Assembly: GCA_963662645.2 (NCBI GenBank)
Contig: OY759762.1
Coordinates: 186,001 to 250,000 of the forward strand
Reading direction: 5' to 3'
Source: Aldehydirespirator sp963662645
GTDB lineage: Bacteria; Actinomycetota; Acidimicrobiia; Acidimicrobiales; Aldehydirespiratoraceae
DNA: 64,000 nt
Shown here piece by piece: positions 33,637 through 44,877 of the stretch; position 1 is the stretch's first letter, and every line of letters starts with the position of its first letter. The position numbers were made by a program, and so were the translations under genes. The notes below the pieces were generated by a model, which made no database searches, was not told where the DNA came from, and worked only from the letters and a program-made list of their open reading frames with translations.

Positions 33637-34080
33637 TCAGGTTGCTTCGAAGATCTCGGCGCCGGACCAGCAGAGCACTGAGATGGGGTCCACGGCGATG
33701 CCGCCGCCGCAGGTGCATCTCGGGGGTTGGTCATCGAGGAGCCGGCCCTCGGTGTCCCAGAGTTGCAGCGTGTGCTCGCGCACGGGTTCGCGCACGACTC
33801 TCAGCCAGCGTCCGCGGCCCCGGTGGGTCAGCGCCTCAACCAGCGCCGAGACCATGTCCGGCGGCGCCGGCTCGTTGGTCTTGATGCAGTAGAACGTGCC
33901 GCCGATCCCGAGCTCGTGGGGCCCGTGCTCGTACTTGTCGAGGTAGTCCACGGTGCGCTGAGGGTCGTAGTTCGGCGGCGGCACGCCGTCGAGGGTCAAG
34001 GTCTGGCGTCCGTCGGTGCGCATGGAATACAGGTTCACCGCGACCCACGACTCGCGCGCAAAGGGAATAGTGCCGGTCAT
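33637..34080 (-). CDS. Conserved hypothetical protein of 147 residues
   Basis: ATG 34080 follows GAGGAGG with a seven-base spacer, a good ribosome binding site. The soluble product starts MTGTIPFARESWVAVNLYS and contains PPPNYDPQRTVDYLDKYEHG, GGTFYCIKTNEPAPPDMVSA and a C-terminal PPRCTCGGGIAVDP with two Cys. No family is recognised. A short fragment of a second copy lies at 29537-29575, so the gene is repeated in this genome. It sits between two homologous promoter regions and diverges from the DUF222 gene, in a zone of apparent recombination. Confidence 0.65.
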   Translation of the reverse strand: MTGTIPFARESWVAVNLYSMRTDGRQTLTLDGVPPPNYDPQRTVDYLDKYEHGPHELGIGGTFYCIKTNEPAPPDMVSALVEALTHRGRGRWLRVVREPVREHTLQLWDTEGRLLDDQPPRCTCGGGIAVDPISVLCWSGAEIFEAT

Positions 34081-34225
34081 CTGTCGACCTCCTCACGTAT
34101 TCGGTTCAGCCGCAGGACCGCCTGGGCTGGTTGGGCCCGCACTACCGCCAGCTGCGGACCGGTAGGCCATTGTCTGAATGATACCATAGCCAATCATAAA
34201 CACTACTGATACTGATTGTAAATGC

Positions 34226-34255
34226 TTGACAAATGTCGCACCCCTATGGCAGTAT
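34226..34255 (+). promoter_or_regulatory. Promoter of the DUF222/HNH gene
   Basis: TTGACA (34226-34231), an 18-base spacer, CAGTAT (34250-34255), then six bases to ATG 34262. The hexamers fall inside what would otherwise be read as a TTG-started extension of the gene, so the extension is rejected. The same -10 and spacing occur at 9576-9605. Confidence 0.6.
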
Positions 34256-34261
34256 GTGACC

Positions 34262-35560
34262 ATGGCGTTGGAAGCGGCACAGCGGGTGCGGGAGGGACTG
34301 GCGGAGCTGATCCGTCTGGTCAGCTCCGGGAACGTTTCGACTGCGGACGCTCGACGGGTGCTGTCGGAGTCGAAGGCGTTCGCCGCGCAGGTGGCGGTGT
34401 TGCAGGCGGACTCGGCCGCGTTGGTCGCCGCCGGAGAGAGACATGGCGACGGCGGTGCCGGTGTGCTGGCCCAGGCCGCGGGGCTCTCAAGGCGCGACGC
34501 GGCCGGGCAGGTCAAGGCGGTGGGGCAGCTCCAGTCGATGCCTGATGTGCGAGACGCGTTGACGGAGGGGGAGATCTCGCTGGCAAACGCCAAGACCCTG
34601 GCGCGGGCTTCGGAGAGCACCAGCGCCTCCCAGGTTGAGCGGGACGAGAACCTGCTGGAGAGGGCTGCCTCGCTGTCGCCCGAGCAGTTCGCCCGCGAGG
34701 CGAGTCGATGGGTGGCGCAGCGTCAGGACGACGGTGGCGAGGGCGAGTACAGGCGTCAGCGGGCCCGGCGGCGGTTGAGCGTCTGGAAGGACGACGCCGA
34801 CGGCATGGTCCATCTGCGGGGCGAACTCGACCCGGTGACCGGGGCCAAGCTGCGCACGCGGCTGCTCAAGGAGGCCGAGCGGCTGCGACGGTGCGACCTC
34901 GGCAAGCCCGGTGAGAAGCGAAGCCTTTCACAGCGTCTGGCCGACGCGTTAGAGACGCTGACCAATGCCGACGCCGACAGCGACGGGCGCAGAAGCGGCT
35001 CGCGGGCCGACATCACCATCGTCCAGCACCTGTCCCCGGAAGGCGACGAGGCGTTCGCCGAGATCGCCGACGGCGGCCTGATCCCACCGAGCGTGCTTGA
35101 GGCGCACTTCTGCAACGCCAAGATCGTGGGAGTCGTGTTCAGCAGCGAGGGCCTGCCCTTGTGGCGGGGCTCTGCCCTGGCCCGACCGAGCAGAGCCCAG
35201 ATGGACGCGCTGATCGCCCGCTACGGCGGCTGCGGGGGCTGCGGCCAGCACTCCGTCTGGTGCCAGGCCCACCACATCCGGCCCAGGGCTCAGGGCGGGC
35301 CCACCAACATCGACAACTTGATGCCGCTCTGCTGGAGCTGCCACGACAATGTCCACCTCCACGGGTGGCAAGTGGTGCCCGACGAGAGGGGACTACACAC
35401 CATCGCACCCCCGGAGCGAGTCCGCCACGGCCCCGCATGCGGGCCCGACCCGCCGACTTCCCACGGCGCTCGACGATCTCGCACCACCGAGGGCTCTCCC
35501 GCCTCGGCGTTGCCTGCCAACTCAAAGGCAAGTCAAGTTTCCGAACTAAGGCTATGCTGA
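34262..35560 (+). CDS. DUF222 protein with C-terminal HNH nuclease domain (13E12 type)
   Basis: ATG 34262 gives 432 residues. The N-terminal two thirds are the helical DUF222 region (RVREGLAELIRLVSSGNVST, GVLAQAAGLSRRDAAGQVKA, EGEISLANAKTLARAS, MVHLRGELDPVTGAKLRTRL). The C-terminal HNH motif reads CQAHHIRPRAQGGPTNIDNL followed by CWSCHDNVHLHGW, with zinc-binding Cys in CGGCGQHS. These proteins are multicopy in Actinobacteria and often sit at variable sites; a role in mobility or DNA cleavage is suspected but unproven. The tail after residue 385 is Pro/Arg/Ser-rich and may have been extended by readthrough into non-coding DNA. Confidence 0.85.
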   Translation: MALEAAQRVREGLAELIRLVSSGNVSTADARRVLSESKAFAAQVAVLQADSAALVAAGERHGDGGAGVLAQAAGLSRRDAAGQVKAVGQLQSMPDVRDALTEGEISLANAKTLARASESTSASQVERDENLLERAASLSPEQFAREASRWVAQRQDDGGEGEYRRQRARRRLSVWKDDADGMVHLRGELDPVTGAKLRTRLLKEAERLRRCDLGKPGEKRSLSQRLADALETLTNADADSDGRRSGSRADITIVQHLSPEGDEAFAEIADGGLIPPSVLEAHFCNAKIVGVVFSSEGLPLWRGSALARPSRAQMDALIARYGGCGGCGQHSVWCQAHHIRPRAQGGPTNIDNLMPLCWSCHDNVHLHGWQVVPDERGLHTIAPPERVRHGPACGPDPPTSHGARRSRTTEGSPASALPANSKASQVSELRLC

Positions 35561-35604
35561 TTGCCAAGAAATCGGCAAGCGCCCCGCGAGAAAGGCGGGA
35601 GCTG

Positions 35605-35786
35605 ATGAAGCGAACCCGTGATACAGCCGATTCTGCCGGGGCTGAACTCGTCTTGTGAGACAGGGCGGTAGCCACGAGATCTGGAGCTTGGGAGGAGGGC
35701 GGCTGGTGATTCCCCGCCACCGCAACATCAACGAACACACCGCGAACGGGGTGCTCACCGAGGCGAGAAGACTGGCTGGAGTATGA
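35605..35786 (+). pseudogene. hicA: hicA-type toxin gene with frame disruption
   Basis: ATG 35605 begins MKRTRDTADSAGAELV in one frame. The family signature RQGGSHEIW, then VIPRHRNINEHTANGVL, follows in another frame and ends at TGA 35784-35786, overlapping hicB in an ATGA. Adding one base near 35650-35653 (for example a second C in GTCTTGTG) gives a continuous 60-residue HicA with the usual AELVLVRQGGSH transition and its catalytic His. The toxin is therefore either inactivated or affected by a one-base sequence error. The fragment from GTG 35655 alone would be 43 residues. Confidence 0.7.
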
Positions 35787-36181
35787 GCAACGACACAGCG
35801 GGAGGCGGCTACCGGGTCGAGGTTGTGCGATCAGGCAACTGGTGGGCCATCAGCGTTCCGGCGCTGCGGGGCGTCTTCTCGCAGGCTAAGCGCCTCGATC
35901 AGGTAGAGACGACAGCCCGTCAGGCGATCGCCATGATGCTCGACGTCGACGAATCCGAAGTCGGGCCGATTGAAGTGGACGTGACACCTCCCGCGGGTAC
36001 GGCGGAACTCTTGGACGAAGCCCGCCGATCGGCGTCGGTCGCCTCGGAGGCCGCGGCAGCGGCGGCGCGGGCCCGTCGCGAGGCGGCGCGACTGCTCCGC
36101 CGGGCCGGGCTCCCGACCCGCGACATAGGGGAACTGCTCGGCGTCTCGCATCAGCGGATCAGCCAGATCCTTTCCGGCTAG
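35783..36181 (+). CDS. hicB: HicB-type antitoxin with C-terminal helix-turn-helix
   Basis: This 132-residue protein has its ATG overlapping the hicA stop. The N-terminal half is a partial RNase H-like HicB fold (YRVEVVRSGNWWAISVPALR, then RLDQVETTARQAIAMML). A long Ala/Arg helix links it to a C-terminal HTH (LPTRDIGELLGVSHQRISQIL) that probably binds the operon promoter. The gene is intact although its toxin is not. Repeat copy 5 begins immediately after the stop. Confidence 0.85.
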   Translation: MSNDTAGGGYRVEVVRSGNWWAISVPALRGVFSQAKRLDQVETTARQAIAMMLDVDESEVGPIEVDVTPPAGTAELLDEARRSASVASEAAAAAARARREAARLLRRAGLPTRDIGELLGVSHQRISQILSG

Positions 36182-36313
36182 GAGGCTGAGCGAACAGGCG
36201 AGCGAATCCGCCCCATACGGGCGAGGCCTGGCCCGAGCGGCCCGTGAGCGCAGCGACGATGAGCGGCAAACGCAACGCTGCGTCGCGAGGCAGCCTCACC
36301 CATTTGCGCGCCC
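36182..36313 (+). repeat. Interspersed repeat family, copy 5
   Basis: GAGGCTGAGCGAACAGGCGA to CGATGAGCGGCAAACGCAACG, followed by the same right flank as copy 3 (CGCGAGGCAGCCTCACCC, ATTTGCGCGC). It starts at the hicB stop codon. The rest of the spacer up to 36488 shows only a weak CATGAT -10 candidate at 36475-36480 for the phosphatase gene. Confidence 0.85.
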
Positions 36314-36488
36314 GCTATGCGCTGCATCGCCCACTGATCAGGTGCCTCGCATGCCGGTGCACCTGCCCGGCGAGTGTGACGGTCGCGCCGTCATTTCAGC
36401 GACAGACCACCAGCACAGACACGCATGATGCCTGCCAGCGGTGCCTGACGGCTCGCGGGCTGGCGGTGTCGTGGCATGATTTGGGTCT

Positions 36489-37301
36489 GTGACAGACCAT
36501 CGACCGGCTTCTCGGGCACGGTTGCGCCGCCGGGCGTCGGTGGCGGCTGTGAGCGATATCGGGCCGCGACAGGTGAACGAGGACCGGGCGTTGGCGGTGC
36601 TCTCGGATGACGACGGGAGTTGGGTGATTGCGGTGGCCGACGGGCTGGGTGGTCACACTCGCGGCGACGAGGCTGCCCAGGCGGCGGTGGAGGGGCTGCC
36701 CGAGCGGATCGTCAGCGCGGACGAGATGGCTGTCGCCTTTGGAGAAGCCAACGAGCGGGTGCTGGCTCTGACCGGGCCGGAGACGTGGCAGAAGAACCTG
36801 CCCCTGTTCATGTTTCCGATGAGCACGTTGTGTGTGGCCGCCTGGACTCCCCATGGCGGCCTGCTCATCGGCTGGATGGGCGACACCCTGCCATTCCTCG
36901 CGAGCGCCGGGCCCGAGGGGACAAGTGACGCTCAACGCTTCAGCGGCTTCCTCTGCGGCCGGCCCCACCGGATTCCGGGCGGCAGCATCGAGATCTGCTT
37001 GGGGATGCCGCCCACTGGCGCTGTGCAGGAGACACGATCTGTCGAGGTCGAGATAGTCGGGGAGTCCGGCGCAGGATCGCAGCCCGACGCGGTGATCCTC
37101 GCCAGCGACGGCGCCTGGGAGCCGTTTGTGTACCAGCACGGCGTCGAGTGGCTGTCGGATGCTTCGCCTAGCAACGGTATCGGCGCAGCCTGCGGGGCCG
37201 GTGCATCGACGGCCGAGGACGTCGCCAACAACATCCTGGACGAGGCCCGACGCCTGGGCCTGAACGACAACGCCACCGTCGCCGTGGCCCTCTGGCGCTG
37301 A
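36489..37301 (+). CDS. PP2C-family serine/threonine protein phosphatase
   Basis: GTG 36489 gives 270 residues. The PPM motifs are SDIGPRQVNEDRALAVL (first metal Asp region), VIAVADGLGGHTRGDEAA (Asp-Gly-x-Gly-Gly), GWMGDT, VILASDGAWE and DNATVAVALW, in the usual order, so a Mg/Mn-dependent phosphatase fold is complete. The region around residues 95-165 departs from the family norm and includes CVAAWTPHGGLLIGWMGDT, replacing the usual NVGDSR with a shorter MGDT. There is no membrane segment. No kinase or FHA partner is adjacent. It lies convergent with the molybdopterin oxidoreductase gene. Confidence 0.85.
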   Translation: MTDHRPASRARLRRRASVAAVSDIGPRQVNEDRALAVLSDDDGSWVIAVADGLGGHTRGDEAAQAAVEGLPERIVSADEMAVAFGEANERVLALTGPETWQKNLPLFMFPMSTLCVAAWTPHGGLLIGWMGDTLPFLASAGPEGTSDAQRFSGFLCGRPHRIPGGSIEICLGMPPTGAVQETRSVEVEIVGESGAGSQPDAVILASDGAWEPFVYQHGVEWLSDASPSNGIGAACGAGASTAEDVANNILDEARRLGLNDNATVAVALWR

Positions 37302-37319
37302 CCTGCCGACCGGTGCTGG

Positions 37320-39599
37320 CTAGCTCGTCACCGGCTCGAGGCGGGCGGGGACGTGCTTGTGCCAGGGCGTCAGCGCGATCTCGTCATGCCAGCCGATCCA
37401 GGTGAGCTCGTTGGGGGCGATCCCGACCCGCAGGTGCTCTCCGTGCTCGTCCGGATAGTCGATCCCCAGACCGTTGGGCAGGCTGATGTGGCCCGGTTGC
37501 ATGGCGTCGTCGATGTGCACCAGCGGCTCGGCCGCGCCCGCCATGGTGCACACCCGCACCCGGTCGCCGTCGAGGAGGCCGTGGGACGCGGCGTCGGCCG
37601 GGCTGATCGCCAGCGCGCCATCGGCGTCGCCTTTGCGCCAGCCGGGATCGCGGAAGATCGTGTTGGCTGTGGACGAGCGCCGCTCGCCGGCCGACAGCAC
37701 CAGCGGATACCGGTCGGTGGTGTGGGCCGCAGGAGCGTCGGGCAGGGCCCGCAGCAGCTCTACCAGGCGCGGGATGTTGGCATGGATCTTGCGGTCGGCC
37801 GATCCGAGCAGGTCCCAGGCGTCGTCGTGGAGGTGGCTGGTGAACACCACTCCGTCGTCGCTCTCGATGACCCTGTCGAACAGGGCGTCGCCCAAGGTGG
37901 AACCGTTCTCCTCGATGCCGGCGCGGCGCACCGCGTCGGGATAGGCGCCCGCGCACATCTGCGCCGCGAACCACAGCGCCGCGCCCTCGGCGCAGCCCTC
38001 GGGCAGGGTCGGGCCGAGCGTGCGGTACAGCACGGCGGCGCCCACCCCGGCCAGCGACGGCTTGGCCTCGGCCGCGGCGAAGAACGCGGCCGCGAACTCG
38101 GCTCGACCGGCCTCGGCCGCAGCCCGCAGCGGGGCGAGGTCCTCGTCGGTGTAGCCGCCCAGCGCCTCCACCAGCCGGCTGTGGATCTCCGGCTCCGACA
38201 GGGTGCCCGGCTCCGGCGGCAGCACCGGCTTGCGCAGGTAGAACACGTTGTCGGGGAACTCGAAGTTGAAGAACACCGCCTCGGGCTTCTCGTACTGGCT
38301 TGAGGCGGGCAGCACATAGTCGGCCCGCCGGGCCGTCTCGGTCATGGCCACATCGATCACCACCGAGAACTCCAGGGCGTCCATCGCCTCGCGGAACCGG
38401 GGCGAGTCGGCCAGCGAGTGCAGCGGGTTGGCGCTCTCGATGATCATCGCCCGGAAGCGGTCGGGATGGTCGGTCAGCACCTCCTCCGCGATCGAGTTGC
38501 ACGGGATCAGCCCCGCGATGATCGGCGCGCCGGTCACCGGCGTCACCTTGGGCCGCTTGCGCTTGGCGCCCATCTCGCCGCTGCCGAGCAGTGGCGCGAA
38601 GAAGCTGTGGGGATGGGTCGCGCCCGGCTTGGCGAAACTGCCCCGCAGGATCCATATGAGGCGCTGCAGGTACGACACGAGCGTGGAGTGCGGCGCCTGC
38701 TCGATGCCGAGATCCTCGAAGATCGCCACCGACGACGCCCGCCCGATGCGGTGGGCCACCGCCTCGAGCTCGGACAGCGCGATGCCGCAGCGATCGGCGT
38801 AGTCCTCGATCGGCACTTCGCGGACCGCTTCGAGCACCGGCTCGACCTCCACCACGTGCTCCGCCACGAACTCGCGGTCGATCAGGTCGTCGCGCACGAT
38901 GACCGCCAGGATGGAGGCCACGCAGAAGGCGTCGGTGCCGGGCCGCACAGCAAGATGGATGTCAGCCAGTTCGGCGGTCTTGGTGCGGCGAGGGTCGATC
39001 ACGATCATCGTCCGGTCGGGGTCGTTGGAGATGGCCCGCAGCGTGCGGCGGGCCTCGGGGAAGCCGTGGCTCTGCCAGGGGTTCTTGCCCAGGAACACCG
39101 CCACCTCGGTGTTCTCCATATCGGAGCGGGTGTGCGCCCGGTACAGGCGGGCCTCGACGAAGGCCTCACCGGTCTTCTCCTGCGCGATGGCGTTCGACCG
39201 GTACCGCGCGCCGAGGACCGCGGCCACCGAGTTGCCGTAGAGGCCGCCGAGATGGTTGCCCTGACCTCCGCCGCCGTAGCGGAAGATGGTGGCGCCGCCG
39301 TAGGTGTCGCGCACCGCCGCGAGGCGCTCGGCGACCTCGGCTATGGCGGTGTCCCAGTCGACCTCCTCGTAGCTGCCGTCGGCCCTGCGGCGCATCGGGG
39401 AGGTGAGCCGGGCCCGGTGGTTCTGGTAGTGGTCGAGCCGCAGCGCCTTCTCGCAGGTGTAGCCCCTGGAGCCGACGTGGGCCTTGTTGCCGCGGATGCG
39501 GGCGAAGCGGCGCCCGTCGAGGCGCACCTCGATGCCGCAGTTCGATTCGCACAGGATGCAGGCGGTCTTGTGCCAGTCCTGGTCAGCCGGTGCAGCCAT
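37320..39599 (-). CDS. Molybdopterin-dependent oxidoreductase, single subunit
   Basis: ATG 39599 follows GGGAGG; longer frames are rejected. The 759-residue protein has an N-terminal [4Fe-4S] motif (ACILCESNCGIEVRL and the fourth Cys in SRGYTCEKALRLDHYQ), the molybdopterin core (FRYGGGGQGNHLGGLYGNS, VFLGKNPWQSHGFPEAR, MIVIDPRRTKTAELADIHL, RPGTDAFCVASILAV) and a C-terminal dinucleotide-binding domain (LVLSAGERRSSTANTIFRDP, HISLPNGLGIDYP). It belongs to the formate dehydrogenase/nitrate reductase-type family. I see no Cys or Sec at the place where FdhF carries its Mo ligand, so formate oxidation is doubtful. There is no Tat signal, so it is cytoplasmic. No partner subunit is adjacent. Confidence 0.8.
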   Translation of the reverse strand: MAAPADQDWHKTACILCESNCGIEVRLDGRRFARIRGNKAHVGSRGYTCEKALRLDHYQNHRARLTSPMRRRADGSYEEVDWDTAIAEVAERLAAVRDTYGGATIFRYGGGGQGNHLGGLYGNSVAAVLGARYRSNAIAQEKTGEAFVEARLYRAHTRSDMENTEVAVFLGKNPWQSHGFPEARRTLRAISNDPDRTMIVIDPRRTKTAELADIHLAVRPGTDAFCVASILAVIVRDDLIDREFVAEHVVEVEPVLEAVREVPIEDYADRCGIALSELEAVAHRIGRASSVAIFEDLGIEQAPHSTLVSYLQRLIWILRGSFAKPGATHPHSFFAPLLGSGEMGAKRKRPKVTPVTGAPIIAGLIPCNSIAEEVLTDHPDRFRAMIIESANPLHSLADSPRFREAMDALEFSVVIDVAMTETARRADYVLPASSQYEKPEAVFFNFEFPDNVFYLRKPVLPPEPGTLSEPEIHSRLVEALGGYTDEDLAPLRAAAEAGRAEFAAAFFAAAEAKPSLAGVGAAVLYRTLGPTLPEGCAEGAALWFAAQMCAGAYPDAVRRAGIEENGSTLGDALFDRVIESDDGVVFTSHLHDDAWDLLGSADRKIHANIPRLVELLRALPDAPAAHTTDRYPLVLSAGERRSSTANTIFRDPGWRKGDADGALAISPADAASHGLLDGDRVRVCTMAGAAEPLVHIDDAMQPGHISLPNGLGIDYPDEHGEHLRVGIAPNELTWIGWHDEIALTPWHKHVPARLEPVTS

Positions 39600-39700
39600 T
39601 GGTGCCTCCCTGCTCGGGATTCGTCGCAGAGACCGCCGGCCTGCCGGTAATCCCTCCGTCTGGCGGCGTGCCAGTGAGGCCAAGGCTAGCCGAACCCCCC

Positions 39701-39800
39701 GCCTACGCACCGCACAAGCTGTCCCGCTACGAGCGCTGAGTGGGGCGGCCCCTCGCAGCTGGCCGAGCCCGCCGCCTACGCACCGTACGAGCTGTCCCGC
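39701..39800 (+). repeat. Direct repeat pair in the spacer before uvrA
   Basis: GCCTACGCACCG followed by AGCTGTCCCGC occurs at 39701-39727 and 39774-39800, 27 bases with two mismatches, 73 bases apart. It lies between the divergent oxidoreductase and uvrA genes. The rest of the 295-base spacer holds the SOS-like site and the uvrA promoter. Confidence 0.8.
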
Positions 39801-39846
39801 CGACAACCGGTGCTCGCCGTGCGTCAGCACGCTCAGGCAAGATCGA

Positions 39847-39860
39847 TGAACATACGTTCG
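39847..39860. promoter_or_regulatory. SOS box-like LexA site upstream of uvrA
   Basis: TGAACATACGTTCG fits the actinobacterial LexA consensus CGAACRNRYGTTYG at 13 of 14 positions. It lies 22 bases upstream of the TAGAGT -10 (39883-39888), so LexA binding would cover the -35 region. Damage induction of uvrA is a known feature of many bacteria. Confidence 0.75.
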
Positions 39861-39894
39861 CCAGGCTCGGTGCGGCAGCGGGTAGAGTGCGGGC

Positions 39895-42876
<2,982 letters not shown>

Positions 42877-42967
42877 GAGGCCGAGCGGACGAACCCGCGA
42901 ATCCGCCTCCTGCGGGCGAGGCCGTGGCCCGAGCGGCCCGTGAGCGAAGCGAACAAGAGCGGGAATG
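42877..42967 (+). repeat. Interspersed repeat family, copy 6 (uvrA-uvrC spacer)
   Basis: GAGGCCGAGCGGACGAACCC to AACAAGAGCGGGAATGAC fills the whole 88-base spacer from one base after the uvrA TGA into the uvrC ATG. The GAGCGGGA at its end acts as the only purine-rich sequence ahead of uvrC. Confidence 0.9.
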
Positions 42968-44863
42968 ACGGCGCGGCGGAGCATGGGCGCGCTGAAACGG
43001 CCCGCGGCGGGATCCATCCCCGACGCGCCCGGGTCGTACCAGTTCCTCGACGCCGAGGGCCGGGTCATCTACGTCGGCAAGGCCAAGAGCCTGCGCTCCC
43101 GGCTGAACAACTACTTCGGGGCGCACCTGCCGCTGCGCACCCGCCAGATGGTGGACTCGGCCGCGTCGGTGGAGTGGATCCAGGTGGACAACGAGGTCGA
43201 GGCCCTGATGCTGGAGTTCTCGCTGATCCAGCGTCACCGGCCCCGATTCAACGTCCGCTACACCGACGACAAGTCGTACCCGTTCCTTTGCGTGACCATG
43301 GTCGACGAGTGGCCCCGAGCCATGGTGATGCGGGGCCGGCGGCGCAAGGGCAACCGCTACTTCGGTCCCTACGGCCACGCCTACGCCATCCGCGACACCC
43401 TCGACCTGCTGCTGCGCACGTTCCCGATCAGGACTTGCACCGACGGCAAGTTCCGCCGGTACGCCAGCCTGGGCAAGCCCTGCCTGCTGTACCACATCGA
43501 GAAGTGCTCGGGGCCGTGCGTGGGCGAGGTGTCGGCCGACGACTACGCCGAGATGGTGGCCGATCTGCTGCACTTCCTGGAGGGCGACAGCGACCCGGTG
43601 CTCGAGCGGCTCGAGGCCGAGATGTCCGCCGCGGCCGCCGACCTCGACTACGAGCGGGCCGCCCGCTTGCGAGACCGGCTCGCAGCCGTAAGGAAGGCAG
43701 TCGAGACCCAGCAGATGGTGGGTTCCCGCAACGAGGACTTCGATGTGATCGGCCTGGTGGACGATGCCCTGGAGGCCGCGGTGCAGGTGTTCTTCGTGCG
43801 CCGGGGCCGGGTGATGGGACGCCGGGGCTTCATGATCGACAAGGCCGAGGACCTCGACCGGGGCGAACTGGTGAGCCGGGCGCTGGAGCGGCTGTATTTT
43901 GATTATTCCGACGACAACCCGCTGGGCTGGCCCAAGCTGGTGCTGGTACCGGCCGAGCCGGCCGACACCGATCTGTACCGGGCATGGCTCAGCGAGTTGC
44001 GAGGCTCGCGGGTGCAGATCCGGGTGCCGCAGCGGGGCGCCAAGCGGGCCCTTCAGGCCACCGTGACCCGCAACGCCGAGGAGTCGTTCACCCGCCACCG
44101 GCTCAAGCGCAGCACCGACCACAACAGCCGGGCCCGGGCCCTCAACGAGCTCCAGCAGCACCTGGGACTGGAGGACGCGCCCCTGAGGATCGAGTGCTAC
44201 GACATGAGCCACCTGTCCGGGCAGGACTACGTTGGGTCGATGGTGGTGCTGGAGGACGGCCTGCCCAAGAAGGCCGACTACCGGCGGTTCAAGATCCGGA
44301 CGGTGCCGGGCAACGACGACTTCGCGGCCATGCACGAGGTTCTCACCCGGCGCCTGACCGGCTACCTGGAGCAGCGGGCCCGCCCGGTGGCCGAGCGCGA
44401 CGGCCGGTTCTCGTACCCGCCCCAGTTGCTGCTGGTGGACGGCGGCAAGGGCCAGCTGGGCGTGGCCGTGCGGGTGCTGCAGGAAATCGGCCTCGAACAC
44501 GAGATCCCGGCCGCGGCGCTGGCCAAGCAGTTCGAGGAGGTGTTCGTGCCCGGCCAGGCCGAGCCGGTGCGCATACCGCGCCAGTCGGAGGCGCTGTACA
44601 TGCTCCAGCGCATCCGCGACGAGAGCCACCGCTTCGCCATCGAGTACCACCGCCGGCTGCGCGGCAGGCGCATGACCCGCTCCGCCCTCGACGGCATCGC
44701 CGGCCTCGGGCCGGTTCGCAAGGCCCGCCTGACCAAGGAGCTCGGAGGCGTGCGGGCCGTCCAGCGGGCCGATCTGCACGAGCTGAAGGCTCTGCGATGG
44801 CTGCCCGACACAGTGGCCGAGAACGTCCACGCCGCGCTCCACCCCAGCAGCCGAGGCGGCTGA
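42965..44863 (+). CDS. uvrC: Excinuclease ABC subunit C
   Basis: ATG 42965 lies in the last bases of repeat copy 6. The 632-residue dual-incision nuclease has an N-terminal GIY-YIG domain (PGSYQFLDAEGRVIYVGKAKSLRSRL), conserved NRYFGPYG, the UVR motif (DLDYERAARLRDRLAAVRK), and the C-terminal RNase H-like endonuclease (IECYDMSHLSGQDYVGSMVV, LLLVDGGKGQLGVA with catalytic Asp, QRIRDESHRFAIEYHR). A helix-hairpin-helix pair (DGIAGLGPVRKARLTKELGG) ends it. It is normally followed by rapZ in Actinobacteria, but here a 7.8 kb catabolic block intervenes. Confidence 0.95.
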   Translation: MTARRSMGALKRPAAGSIPDAPGSYQFLDAEGRVIYVGKAKSLRSRLNNYFGAHLPLRTRQMVDSAASVEWIQVDNEVEALMLEFSLIQRHRPRFNVRYTDDKSYPFLCVTMVDEWPRAMVMRGRRRKGNRYFGPYGHAYAIRDTLDLLLRTFPIRTCTDGKFRRYASLGKPCLLYHIEKCSGPCVGEVSADDYAEMVADLLHFLEGDSDPVLERLEAEMSAAAADLDYERAARLRDRLAAVRKAVETQQMVGSRNEDFDVIGLVDDALEAAVQVFFVRRGRVMGRRGFMIDKAEDLDRGELVSRALERLYFDYSDDNPLGWPKLVLVPAEPADTDLYRAWLSELRGSRVQIRVPQRGAKRALQATVTRNAEESFTRHRLKRSTDHNSRARALNELQQHLGLEDAPLRIECYDMSHLSGQDYVGSMVVLEDGLPKKADYRRFKIRTVPGNDDFAAMHEVLTRRLTGYLEQRARPVAERDGRFSYPPQLLLVDGGKGQLGVAVRVLQEIGLEHEIPAAALAKQFEEVFVPGQAEPVRIPRQSEALYMLQRIRDESHRFAIEYHRRLRGRRMTRSALDGIAGLGPVRKARLTKELGGVRAVQRADLHELKALRWLPDTVAENVHAALHPSSRGG

Positions 44864-44877
44864 GGCACAACCTCTCC

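Noticed and set aside
33590..33892. 100-codon plus-strand frame behind the promoter relic
   Set aside because: It lies antisense to the 33637-34080 gene and has Ser/Arg/Pro-rich shadow composition; only its promoter-like region is considered meaningful.
34226..34261. TTG-started extension of the DUF222 gene
   Set aside because: The codons overlap a -35/-10 promoter with 18-base spacing, and the 12 extra residues do not fit the family.
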